DNA of 24,718 nucleotides from UBA1189 sp045647345 (GTDB lineage: Bacteria > Bacteroidota > Bacteroidia > Bacteroidales > Bacteroidaceae): positions 1 to 24,718 of the forward strand of contig JAZRMG010000062.1 in the NCBI GenBank assembly GCA_045647345.1, given 5' to 3'. Below, piece by piece: positions 7,923-16,208 of the stretch. Both the position numbers and the translations under genes were made by a program. Position 1 is the stretch's first letter. Each line of letters begins with the position of its first letter. Below the pieces are notes generated by a model, which had not been told where the DNA came from, made no database searches, and saw only the letters and a program-made list of their open reading frames with translations.

Positions 7923-9488
7923 ATGAATGAAATAGAAAGAAGACGTACGTTTGCGATTATCTCGCACCCTGATGCTGGTAAGACAACCTTGACTGAGAAA
8001 CTGCTCCTTTTTGGAGGACAAATTCAAGTTGCCGGTGCTGTGAAGTCAAATAAGATTAAGAAGAGTGCCACATCGGACTGGATGGAGATTGAAAAACAAC
8101 GCGGTATCTCGGTGACGACCTCGGTGATGGAGTTTGACTATAAAGATTATAAGGTGAATATCCTTGATACGCCCGGTCACCAGGACTTTGCAGAAGATAC
8201 TTTCCGTACGTTGACAGCTGTAGATAGTGTTATTATCGTGGTTGATAGTGCTAAGGGTGTAGAGACCCAGACGCGTAAGCTGATGGAAGTGTGCCGCATG
8301 CGCAATACACCGGTAATCATCTATGTGAATAAAATGGATCGCGAGGGTCGTGATCCATTCGAATTGCTTGATGAACTGGAGGATGAACTGAAAATTAGTG
8401 TACTTCCCTTGAGTTGGCCCATTGAACAAGGTGCTCGCTTCAAGGGCGTGTATAACCGTTATGAGCAGAAATTTGACTTGTATACTCCGAGCAAGCAGAC
8501 GGTGACAGAGAAGAAAGAAATTGATATTAATAGTAGTGAGCTGGAGGAGAATATTGGTGAGGCTCAAGCCGAGAAGCTTCGCGCAGATCTTGAACTTATT
8601 GAGGGGGTATATCCTGAGTTTAATGTAGAGGACTATCTTTCGGCTTCAGTAGCTCCTGTATTCTTCGGTTCGGCGCTCAACAACTTTGGTGTGAAGGAAT
8701 TGCTCGACTGTTTCGTTGAAATTGCTCCCAGTCCACGTCCAACAGCTGCTGTAGAGCGCGAGGTGGTGCCTGCCGAAGAGAAATTCACCGGATTCATCTT
8801 TAAGATTACCGCTAATATCGATCCCAACCATCGTTCGTGCGTAGCTTTCTGCAAGGTTTGTTCAGGTAAGTTTGTGCGTAATGCTCCCTACTTACACATA
8901 CGTTCGGGTAAGACCATGCGTTTCTCTTCGCCCACTCAGTTTATGGCACAGCGTAAGAGTACTATTGATGTAGCTTATCCAGGTGATATTATAGGTTTGC
9001 CCGATACAGGTAATTTTAAGATTGGTGATACCATCACTGAGGGGGAACAGCTCCATTTCAAAGGGTTACCTTCATTCTCACCCGAGATGTTTAAGTACAT
9101 CGAGAATGCCGATCCAATGAAAACAAAACAGTTGGCCAAGGGAATTGACCAACTTATGGGTGAGGGCGTAGCACAGCTTTTCGTGAACCAGTTTAATGGA
9201 CGTAAGATTATCGGTACTGTAGGTCAGTTGCAGTTTGAGGTTATTCAGTATCGTCTGGAGAATGAGTATAATGCCAAATGTCGTTGGGAGCCTGTGAGCC
9301 TCTATAAGGCTTGCTGGATTGAGAGTGATGATGCAGCCGAACTCGAAGCCTTCAAGAAGCGCAAGTATCAGTTTATGGCCAAGGATATCGAAGGACGCGA
9401 TGTGTTCCTTGCTGATAGTGGCTATGTATTGCAGATGGCGCAGATTGATTTCAAGAACATCAAGTTCCATTTTACAAGCGAATTCTAA
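7923..9488 (+). CDS. prfC: Peptide chain release factor 3 (RF3)
   Basis: Cytoplasmic translational GTPase that removes RF1/RF2 from the ribosome after peptide release. The 521-residue protein shows the EF-G-like GTPase domain in order: P-loop SHPDAGKTT (14-22), KSNKIKKSATSDWMEIEKQR with the switch I segment RGISVTTSV, DTPGHQDF (G3) and NKMD (G4). RF3-specific features are KSATSDWM and the later block GAVGQLQFEV-like sequence seen here as TVGQLQFEVIQYRLENEY. Length is close to the ~525-530 residues usual for RF3. It is the first gene of a probable prfC-tsaC-clc operon with its own promoter at 7858-7887, and its TAA overlaps the ATG of tsaC. Nothing is missing from the motifs. Confidence 0.97.
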   Translation: MNEIERRRTFAIISHPDAGKTTLTEKLLLFGGQIQVAGAVKSNKIKKSATSDWMEIEKQRGISVTTSVMEFDYKDYKVNILDTPGHQDFAEDTFRTLTAVDSVIIVVDSAKGVETQTRKLMEVCRMRNTPVIIYVNKMDREGRDPFELLDELEDELKISVLPLSWPIEQGARFKGVYNRYEQKFDLYTPSKQTVTEKKEIDINSSELEENIGEAQAEKLRADLELIEGVYPEFNVEDYLSASVAPVFFGSALNNFGVKELLDCFVEIAPSPRPTAAVEREVVPAEEKFTGFIFKITANIDPNHRSCVAFCKVCSGKFVRNAPYLHIRSGKTMRFSSPTQFMAQRKSTIDVAYPGDIIGLPDTGNFKIGDTITEGEQLHFKGLPSFSPEMFKYIENADPMKTKQLAKGIDQLMGEGVAQLFVNQFNGRKIIGTVGQLQFEVIQYRLENEYNAKCRWEPVSLYKACWIESDDAAELEAFKKRKYQFMAKDIEGRDVFLADSGYVLQMAQIDFKNIKFHFTSEF

Positions 9489-10063
9489 TGAACGATTTGT
9501 TTCGGGAAGAGATTAAACGCGCGTGCGATGTTCTCTATCGTGGCGGTGTTATTCTATATCCTACAGATACGGTATGGGGTATCGGATGTGATGCTACGAA
9601 TGAGGAAGCTGTACGCCGTGTGTATGAAATAAAGAAACGTGTGGATAGCAAGGCTATGTTGGTGCTCGTAGATAGCGATGTGAAGGTCGATTTTTATGTG
9701 CGTGAAGTACCGGATGTAGCGTGGGACCTAATAGAACTGGCTAGCAAACCACTAACCATCATTTATGATGGGGCTCGTAATCTTGCATCGAACCTTTTGG
9801 CAGAAGATGGTAGCGTTGGTATACGGGTTACGAGTGAGGAATTCTCCAAGCAACTATGTTTCCGTTTCCGTAAAGCAATTGTCTCTACTTCGGCAAACGT
9901 CAGTGGAAATCCCTCTCCTCGCTGTTTTTCCGAAATTGACGATGAGATAAAGAATGCTGTGGACTACGTTGTGGGTGTACGTCAGGATGAGCCTGCTGGA
10001 GCTGCACCGTCGAGTATCATCAAACTCGGTGCACATGGTGAGGTGAAGGTGATTAGAAGTTGA
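9488..10063 (+). CDS. tsaC: L-threonylcarbamoyladenylate synthase (YrdC/Sua5 family)
   Basis: Makes threonylcarbamoyl-AMP from threonine, bicarbonate and ATP, the first step of the t6A37 modification of ANN-decoding tRNAs. The 191-residue protein is a single YrdC domain without the extra C-terminal Sua5 domain. Family signatures are GGVILYPTDTVWGIGCDA near residues 17-34, the basic stretch EIKKRVDSKAMLVLV and the C-terminal STSANVSGNPSP. The ATG overlaps the prfC stop by one base (TAATG), which suggests translational coupling of two translation-related genes. The ClC gene follows 20 bp after the stop. Whether to call it tsaC or sua5 is a naming choice; the length fits TsaC. Confidence 0.95.
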   Translation: MNDLFREEIKRACDVLYRGGVILYPTDTVWGIGCDATNEEAVRRVYEIKKRVDSKAMLVLVDSDVKVDFYVREVPDVAWDLIELASKPLTIIYDGARNLASNLLAEDGSVGIRVTSEEFSKQLCFRFRKAIVSTSANVSGNPSPRCFSEIDDEIKNAVDYVVGVRQDEPAGAAPSSIIKLGAHGEVKVIRS

Positions 10064-10083
10064 AGCACGAATGATTAGTGATT

Positions 10084-11883
10084 ATGGATTATACACAAAA
10101 TAAAAAAACTACGTGGTTTATCCGTTTCACCCAATGGCGTGAACGGCATATCAGTGCCAAGAATTTTACGCTCATTCTTGCAGTGTTTGTAGGACTGTGC
10201 TCAGCTTTTGCTGCACTCACTTTGAAGAATCTTATCCACTTTATACAACACTTCCTCACTGAAAACTTTAGTGTCGATGGAGCTAATTATCTCTATCTGC
10301 TCTATCCAGTAGTGGGAATTTTTCTTGCAGGACTATTTATTCGTTACATTGTGCGCGACGACATAGGACATGGCGTGACGAAGATCCTTTATGCCATATC
10401 GCGCAAGCAGGCTCGTATACGACCACATAATATGTGCTCTTCGGTCATTGCCAGTTCTATTACTATCGGGTTCGGAGGCTCTGTGGGTGCCGAGGCTCCT
10501 ATTGTCTTGACTGGATCGGCCATTGGATCGAATCTTGGAAAACTCTTCCGTGTAGATGGGCGCACTATGATGCTCCTCGTTGGCTGTGGAGCCGCAGGTG
10601 CCGTTGCGGGTATCTTCAAAGCCCCTATTGCAGGATTGGTATTCACGATAGAAGTGTTGTTGATTGATCTTACTATGTCGTCGCTTATGCCGTTGCTAAT
10701 ATCCAGTGTGACGGCTGCTACGGTCTCATATATTGCTACGGGTACGGAATCCATGTTCCATTTTACTATGGCTAACTCGTTCACCATGGAGCGTATTCCC
10801 TATGTGATACTTTTGGGTATTGTCTGTGGTTTCGTTTCGTTCTACTTTTCTGAGACGATGAATAAGTTGGAAGACTTTTTTCGTCGTTTTAAGAGCCCTT
10901 ATGTGAAATTTGTTATCGGTGGTATTGCGCTCAGTCTTCTTATTTTCTTCTTTCCCTCTCTCTATGGTGAGGGTTACGAGACTATAGAGCTTCTTCTTAA
11001 TGGCAGTACGGAGATAGAGTGGGGTGCTGCTATGGATAACTCTTTCTTCTATGGTCACTCGCGCATGTTGCTTGTGTACCTTGCCCTTGTGCTGCTCTTC
11101 AAAGTGTTTGCTACTACGGCGACTAATGCTGGAGGAGGATGTGGAGGTATTTTTGCACCCAGTCTTTTCTTGGGGTGTATCTCTGGCTTTGTCTTCTCAC
11201 ATTTTCTCAATACGATGGGAGTGAGTGTATATCTTCCTGAGAATAATTTTGCTCTTTTTGGTATGGCGGGATTGATGAGTGGCGTCATGCATGCTCCGCT
11301 TACAGGTATCTTTCTTATTGCTGAACTTACAGGTGGTTATGACTTGTTCTTGCCGCTGATGATAACTTCGGCTTTCTCGTATCTGACCATCCGTGTGTTT
11401 CAGTCGCATAGTATCTATTCGATGCGTTTGGCAAAAAAAGGTGAGTTGTTGACACATCATAAAGATCAGTCAATCCTTACGCTTATGCGCACAGAGAATG
11501 TTATCGAGAAGGACTTTAAATCTACTACGGCTGACATGGAATTAGGAAACTTTACAATGGTGATTTCCGAGTCGCATCGCAACCTCTTTCCTGTGCTCAA
11601 CAAGGATAATCGTTTGGTGGGTATTGTGCAGCTTGATGATGTGCGTCATTATATGTTTCGTAGCGAGCTCTATCGTCGCTATACGGTAGATAAGTTTATG
11701 CGTGAGCCTGTAGCTCGTATCTCGGTCAATGATGCGATGGATGTGGTGATGCGCAAGTTTGATGATACACATGCATGGAATTTGCCCGTGGAGGATGAAG
11801 AAGGACGTTATCTGGGTTTCGTATCGCGCTCTAAAATCTTTAACGAGTATCGTAAAATCATGCTTGACTACTCTGATGAATGA
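10084..11883 (+). CDS. ClC family chloride channel/transporter with C-terminal CBS pair
   Basis: A 599-residue inner-membrane ClC protein moving chloride or related anions. Residues ~20-440 are a series of hydrophobic helices with ClC signatures: GHGVTK at ~95 in place of GSGIP, GSVGAEAP with the gating Glu at 137, and GGGCGGIFAPSLFLG. Residues ~455-595 carry two CBS repeats (for example FPVLNKDNRLVGIVQLDD), usually nucleotide-sensing. The helix KAPIAGLVFTIEVLL has Val191 where exchangers such as E. coli ClcA have the internal proton glutamate (E203). This Val also occurs in animal ClC channels, though some bacterial ClCs without that Glu still exchange protons. The ATG at 10084 is preferred over an in-frame GTG at 10078. 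It is the last gene of the prfC operon and is followed by a strong terminator. Confidence 0.93.
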   Translation: MDYTQNKKTTWFIRFTQWRERHISAKNFTLILAVFVGLCSAFAALTLKNLIHFIQHFLTENFSVDGANYLYLLYPVVGIFLAGLFIRYIVRDDIGHGVTKILYAISRKQARIRPHNMCSSVIASSITIGFGGSVGAEAPIVLTGSAIGSNLGKLFRVDGRTMMLLVGCGAAGAVAGIFKAPIAGLVFTIEVLLIDLTMSSLMPLLISSVTAATVSYIATGTESMFHFTMANSFTMERIPYVILLGIVCGFVSFYFSETMNKLEDFFRRFKSPYVKFVIGGIALSLLIFFFPSLYGEGYETIELLLNGSTEIEWGAAMDNSFFYGHSRMLLVYLALVLLFKVFATTATNAGGGCGGIFAPSLFLGCISGFVFSHFLNTMGVSVYLPENNFALFGMAGLMSGVMHAPLTGIFLIAELTGGYDLFLPLMITSAFSYLTIRVFQSHSIYSMRLAKKGELLTHHKDQSILTLMRTENVIEKDFKSTTADMELGNFTMVISESHRNLFPVLNKDNRLVGIVQLDDVRHYMFRSELYRRYTVDKFMREPVARISVNDAMDVVMRKFDDTHAWNLPVEDEEGRYLGFVSRSKIFNEYRKIMLDYSDE

Positions 11884-11908
11884 TATACAGAGTGTTTGAA
11901 TTGACGAT

Positions 11909-11948
11909 ATAGAAAAACGGCAGAGTTTAAACTCCGCCGTTTTTCTAT
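11909..11948. terminator. Strong two-way terminator between ClC gene and EF-hand membrane protein gene
   Basis: ATAGAAAAACGGC (11909-11921) pairs perfectly with GCCGTTTTTCTAT (11936-11948), and GAGTTTAAACTC in the middle extends the stem. The A/T-rich arms give a T-tract in both directions, fitting a shared terminator for convergent genes. Confidence 0.88.
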
Positions 11949-11984
11949 ACTATTGTTTCGTGCAGGTGCCGACTTAATAATGAA

Positions 11985-14228
11985 TTAGTTGTTGTACTGC
12001 AGACTATCTGTTACTATAGTCTCGGATGGTGTGTTGATTTCTGCACTTTCCACTACTTCGACAGTGTCTTTATTGAAGATAGGTAGGGGAGAAGATAATT
12101 TGGCCCATGATAGTAAGTTGCTCAGCCAAAGAGCTGCGAATATGATGGCTGCAACACTCAATGAGATTAGCCCCTTCTGCCAACCAGTAAGTCCCTTCTT
12201 TGCATAGGGGTCTTTGAGTTTGAGCTTGGGGTACTTGGCGATGTCGGTCAGTGTCTCGCCGAAGGGGATGTTGATCTTTGATGCAGCGTTGATGGCCCAT
12301 CCATTGGCATTGAGCAGCGGAGCAATATTGCGACGGCGCAGTTTCATCCATGCCATCACCATGGCGGGCCCTGAGATAACGAGCATGATGCCTACGAATG
12401 CGGCTATCAGTTGCCACCATTTGAGGGCAAAGATTCCTTCGAAGAGGCCAGTGAGGAATGAACCGATCATGCCGACAGCCATACCTAAGGCGGCGAAGAT
12501 ACCAGCAAACTTGGCGATGTCAAAGGGTTGGGCTTTCCCTTCTGCTGTAGTGGCTGCTGCGGCAGCAGGAGCCGCTTTGGGCGCTTCATTGATCTTTGTG
12601 GTCACATCCTTCATTATGGCAGCGTCCTTATCTGATGCGCTCTTGTTGATGAGGTTCTCTACGGCAGTAGCCATACGGCGGTAGGGTGACCAGAAAGCTT
12701 GTCCTATGCTTATGGGGTTGTCAATAATTTTGGTGATGACGGCATCCCATACGATTCCTTCATTGTCGTAGTAGATGGCATTTTTCCCTACGAAGAGATC
12801 GCCTATGTCACCTACAGTGATTGATGCAACGATGGTTTGCTTGCCTGCTTTCAGGGGAGTTACGCAGTCGCAGTATACAAGATACATGCCACTGGCAGCA
12901 GCCATCGTGTTGTGCTTGCCCATATCGGCAACCTTCATGCAGAGTCGGCATTCGCGTTGGTCGATGATGAGGCGACCGCTCTGGAAAATGGCCACTATCT
13001 TCTTGTCCTTATTGTAGAAGTCGTGGAAGGTGACAAAGTTGCGGAGCAGGCGATAGAAGTCGCGGTATATGTGAAGGAATTTGCCCACCATCTCGATATT
13101 TTCGGCCTCCTCTTTGAGGGCGCTGTCCTGAGCCACAAGGTTGAGCAGTGCCTGTTTCTTGTTGTCGGTGATGAACTTGTTGATAGCTTCCATGCCTAGA
13201 GTCTCTACCTCAGTTCCTTTCTTTGCAGCTTTCCAAGCGTTGTAAGCAGTGAAGGCTGCACCAATGTTTGCCCACGATTCGGCAGTGATAGCTTTCTCCT
13301 TGGGTTGGATGATGCTGATAAGGGTATTGAATTTATCGGCCCATGCGGGGTTGATTGAGGCGTCGAGTGCCAGTTCTGCCTTGTCGGTGATACGTGCGAT
13401 AGGGTATGCTGCGATTTCGTCGGTCTTACCAGTGAGGTTGTCGGCGCTGATTGTCTCAATGAGGGAAGTCTGCACATCGAGCTTGGGGGCGCTTTCGGGC
13501 GAGAATGAGGCGAGGCGTGCACGTACGAAATAGTCTTTCACCTTGGCATCAAGGGCATTGTATATGTCAATAGCCTTATCGGTGTCGGCACCGTAGGGCG
13601 CTTCCACAGAAGCAGCTTGCCATGCTGTATAGTCGGCCAGTGCTTGATAGAATTTTTCGATGAGCTCGGTGTTCACACCTTGCTCGCCACTGCGGTCTGT
13701 GACGCTTCCTACTGAAGCAATCGTTGCTGCGATAGCAGCCTTCTCATCGAGGTCAGCAGTGCTGAGTTCGGTGATGATTCCGTCGCCATTGAACCTCGTT
13801 TTTGCGAAAATTGCTGCAGTGTCGGCTGTATCTGCAAGACTGATAGTATTGCCCTCTTTGCCGAGGTTTGCAAGAATCTGTTTAGCCGAGTTGTAAAGCT
13901 TTTTACCATTTGCATCCTCTTGGTTCAAGTCGTCGAGGCTGATGCTGTCAGCGCCACAAAGTAGTAGATTGGCATCTTTGAGGGCTGCAGTTGTCCACTT
14001 GGCGGTAGTGACAATGTCATTTACACGGATACGGCCGTCTTTATCGGTGTCGATATATTGTAGACTTTTCTCATCGATTTCTAATCCAGTTGATGGGCAT
14101 GAGAGTACAGTCCACATTTTGGGATCGAGCTGATCAAGGTTGGCGATGTCAGCTCCTGTTGTAATTTTTACTCGTGTAGCGCCTCCGATATTCTCGTAGC
14201 TCCAAGGATGTTTCTTTGTTCTTGCCAT
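11985..14228 (-). CDS. Large membrane protein of unknown function with N-terminal EF-hand
   Basis: I do not recognise the family well enough to name a function. The 747-residue product has no signal peptide. A canonical EF-hand loop lies at 60-71 (Asp60, Asp62, Asp64, Gly65, Ile67, Asp71), and a degenerate second one (FNGDGIITEL, near 146-155) suggests an ancestral Ca2+-binding pair. Residues ~160-545 look soluble and partly helical. They include RECRLC (426-430) and YCDC (452-455) and a part that mentions a defined beta-like stretch (TIVASITVGDIGDLFVGKNAIYY split over 465-487). An Ala/Pro-rich linker (549-560) leads to three hydrophobic segments at about 573-600, 604-628 and 684-707. So it probably has a ~570-residue cytoplasmic domain anchored by its C-terminal part. 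It stands alone, ended by the hairpin at 11909-11948. The start MARTKKHPW is the only ATG near the frame's beginning. Confidence 0.8.
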   Translation of the reverse strand: MARTKKHPWSYENIGGATRVKITTGADIANLDQLDPKMWTVLSCPSTGLEIDEKSLQYIDTDKDGRIRVNDIVTTAKWTTAALKDANLLLCGADSISLDDLNQEDANGKKLYNSAKQILANLGKEGNTISLADTADTAAIFAKTRFNGDGIITELSTADLDEKAAIAATIASVGSVTDRSGEQGVNTELIEKFYQALADYTAWQAASVEAPYGADTDKAIDIYNALDAKVKDYFVRARLASFSPESAPKLDVQTSLIETISADNLTGKTDEIAAYPIARITDKAELALDASINPAWADKFNTLISIIQPKEKAITAESWANIGAAFTAYNAWKAAKKGTEVETLGMEAINKFITDNKKQALLNLVAQDSALKEEAENIEMVGKFLHIYRDFYRLLRNFVTFHDFYNKDKKIVAIFQSGRLIIDQRECRLCMKVADMGKHNTMAAASGMYLVYCDCVTPLKAGKQTIVASITVGDIGDLFVGKNAIYYDNEGIVWDAVITKIIDNPISIGQAFWSPYRRMATAVENLINKSASDKDAAIMKDVTTKINEAPKAAPAAAAATTAEGKAQPFDIAKFAGIFAALGMAVGMIGSFLTGLFEGIFALKWWQLIAAFVGIMLVISGPAMVMAWMKLRRRNIAPLLNANGWAINAASKINIPFGETLTDIAKYPKLKLKDPYAKKGLTGWQKGLISLSVAAIIFAALWLSNLLSWAKLSSPLPIFNKDTVEVVESAEINTPSETIVTDSLQYNN

Positions 14229-14387
14229 AGTGTTTGTCTCGTCTTTATGTGTGTGTTAAAGAGGTGAAATTGATTGACCTTTCACTTCGTTTTTGTTGTG
14301 TGATTTGATTTAGATGTTTTTGTTGTTATACTATAAACGTTTGTTAAAATAACTGCTTATTATAGTTGTGTCCTTTTATTTTGGGTG

Positions 14388-14395
14388 TAAAGTTA
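14388..14395 (-). promoter_or_regulatory. Possible -7 box for the EF-hand membrane protein gene
   Basis: Minus-strand TAACTTTA differs from TAnnTTTG at the last base. It would give a leader of about 150 bases. No good -33 element is visible. The 267-bp gap 14229-14495 holds nothing else but T-rich sequence and a small GTGAAA/TTTCAC hairpin near the gene. Confidence 0.3.
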
Positions 14396-14460
14396 GTGCT
14401 TTTTTTGAAATCTTCTACATTATATTAGGTTTTGATGATGTGTTTTTCTGTTATTTTCTT

Positions 14461-14468
14461 TATCTTCG
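14461..14468 (+). promoter_or_regulatory. Candidate -7 box for the CBM9-like gene
   Basis: TATCTTCG is one base from TAnnTTTG and lies 27 bp before the ATG at 14496. The -33 region has no clear TTG at the usual distance. Confidence 0.4.
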
Positions 14469-14495
14469 CATAGTAATTATAAAAGGTTGTATGCA

Positions 14496-15155
14496 ATGAA
14501 ACATTCTTTAGAGGTGTTACATATGGCTTCCTTGCCAGTTTCGGCAGCGGAAGTTCCGTATTTGTTTGATGAAATGCAGGTGCCTTTTTCATCAATCAAG
14601 ATGGCTAACTGGCCCTGTGATTATCCCTACATACCTGAAGTGGCTTTTCGTATAGCATGGTGTGAAGAGGGAGTGGCGTTACACTATAAGGTAAATGAAC
14701 AGAGTGTTCGCGCCTTATATGCTGATGATAATGGGAATGTGTGGACCGATTCGTGTGTGGAGTTTTTCGTCCGTAATGCCGATTCAAATGTGTATTACAA
14801 TATGGAGTTCAATTGTATAGGTACTGTCCTTGTTGGAGTCGGTGATGGAAGACATGGACGTAGACGCCTCCCCTTGGAGAAGTTGGGACAGATTGATCGT
14901 TGGGCTTCACTCGGACGAACACCTTTTGAGGAGCATTGTGAACCTACGCTATGGGAGGTAGCTATAGTAATCCCAGCATCAGTGTTTGAACAACATCCTA
15001 TTAGTCTGGAAGCTGGAGCTTCTATTTATGCGAACTTTTATAAATGTGGGGATGAACTGACAGTGCCTCATTTCCTCTCATGGAATCCAATTGAGGTGCC
15101 TTCGCCTGATTTTCATCGTCCGGATTTTTTTGGGAAACTATTACTTAAGGATTAA
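14496..15155 (+). CDS. CBM9-like (carbohydrate-binding family 9-like) protein
   Basis: A 219-residue protein resembling the CBM9/DOMON-like single-domain proteins annotated in Bacteroidetes. Visible hallmarks are the N-terminal part with NWPCDYPYIPEVAFRIAW, then VWTDSCVEFFVRN, YYNMEFNCIGTVL, and the later WEVAIVIPASVF and FYKCGDE, ending in HFLSWNPIEVPSPDFHRPDFFG. No signal peptide or lipobox is apparent, so a cytoplasmic location is likely, unlike most polysaccharide-degrading CBM9 enzymes. No sugar-degradation genes lie nearby, so a carbohydrate ligand is not supported by context. ATG 14496 is chosen over an in-frame TTG at 14487. Its TAA overlaps the stop of the convergent dnaJ-like gene, and no terminator separates them. 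Confidence 0.75.
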   Translation: MKHSLEVLHMASLPVSAAEVPYLFDEMQVPFSSIKMANWPCDYPYIPEVAFRIAWCEEGVALHYKVNEQSVRALYADDNGNVWTDSCVEFFVRNADSNVYYNMEFNCIGTVLVGVGDGRHGRRRLPLEKLGQIDRWASLGRTPFEEHCEPTLWEVAIVIPASVFEQHPISLEAGASIYANFYKCGDELTVPHFLSWNPIEVPSPDFHRPDFFGKLLLKD

Positions 15156-16105
15156 CATCCCGTTTCGCGTAGTTTTTCAAATAGTTCTCTTTGTTTAGCG
15201 TTGAGCGTAGAAGGAACTGATAGGTTGATGGTGACGATGAGATCTCCATACTGATTTTCTTTTTTGAATAGCGGTAGACCCTTCCCCTTGAGTCGCATCT
15301 GGGTTCCAGGCTGTGTGGCTGCATTGATTTTTATGCGTACTTCTCCTGTTAATGTGGCTATGGTCGTTTCTCCTCCGAGTACGGCTGTGCTTATTGGTAT
15401 CGTAGTCGTAGTGTAGAGATTGTTGCCTTCACGTCTAAATGTATTGTCTTGTTCTATGCGAAAGGTGATGTAGAGATCGCCCCGTACACCTCCTTTTGGA
15501 GCTTCACCTCCGTATCCGCGTAACTTGAGACGTTGTCCGTCAGCTACTCCTGCTGGGATGGTTACACGGATGTTTCTATCGCCTATGTTTAGTATTTGTT
15601 TGTGGGAGACTGTAATGTCGCGTAGGGTGATGTGTAACTCTGCTTCGTGGTCTTGGCCTCGTAAGGGTTGTTGTGCCCTTTGATTGTACGTGCTTCCAAA
15701 AAGTTGTTCAAAGAAGTCACTGAACTCACCAGTATTTCCTCTTGACCTACTGAAATCTCCGAATCCGGAAAAATTGAAGCCCCCGAACCCTTGTTTTTCT
15801 GATTCGGTAAAATCGTGTTCATGCATTCGGCGACCGTATTGCTTTTGGTATTGTTGGCGTTGTGCTTCGTACTCTTCAGCGTGTATCCAATGTTCGCCGT
15901 ATTCGTCATATCGCTTGCGCTTCTCGGGGTCGCTTAAAACCTCATTGGCTTCGTTGATTTCTTGGAATCGCTCTTGCGCTTTGGGATCACTTTTGTTTAT
16001 GTCGGGATGGAACTGTTTTGCTAGTTTGCGATATGCTTTGCGAATATCGGCTGGCGTGGCGCTTCGGTCAAGGCCCAATACCTTATAGTAATCAATGAAA
16101 GCCAT
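15152..16105 (-). CDS. cbpA: DnaJ-type co-chaperone, CbpA-like (no zinc finger)
   Basis: Cytoplasmic J-domain protein that stimulates DnaK ATPase and delivers clients. The 317-residue product has an N-terminal J domain with the required HPD at 33-35 (KLAKQFHPDINKSDP) and the helix IV sequence EKRKRYDEYG. A Gly/Phe-rich region follows (FGGFNFSGFGDFSRSRG, ~107-123). Next come two C-terminal substrate-binding domains, with QRLKLRGYGGEAP and GTQMRLKGKGLPLF. The CxxCxGxG zinc-finger repeats of true DnaJ are absent and the length matches CbpA (class B), so this is not the main dnaJ. It is alone on the minus strand, tail to tail with the CBM9-like gene and divergent from the 5'-nucleotidase gene. 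No heat-shock element is recognisable upstream. Confidence 0.93.
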   Translation of the reverse strand: MAFIDYYKVLGLDRSATPADIRKAYRKLAKQFHPDINKSDPKAQERFQEINEANEVLSDPEKRKRYDEYGEHWIHAEEYEAQRQQYQKQYGRRMHEHDFTESEKQGFGGFNFSGFGDFSRSRGNTGEFSDFFEQLFGSTYNQRAQQPLRGQDHEAELHITLRDITVSHKQILNIGDRNIRVTIPAGVADGQRLKLRGYGGEAPKGGVRGDLYITFRIEQDNTFRREGNNLYTTTTIPISTAVLGGETTIATLTGEVRIKINAATQPGTQMRLKGKGLPLFKKENQYGDLIVTINLSVPSTLNAKQRELFEKLRETGC

Positions 16106-16156
16106 GGGATATATACTTCTATTTTATATATCATAACTTATTAAGATCCGAAAAGG

Positions 16157-16187
16157 TTGCGTCAAGAAAAATATTTTATTTACTTTG
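16157..16187 (+). promoter_or_regulatory. Promoter of the 5'-nucleotidase lipoprotein gene
   Basis: TTG at 16157-16159, a 20-bp spacer and TTACTTTG at 16180-16187, one base off TAnnTTTG. The predicted start of transcription is about 15 bp before the ATG at 16209, supporting that start codon. Confidence 0.55.
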
Positions 16188-16208
16188 TACCATAAATGTA
16201 TATGTATA

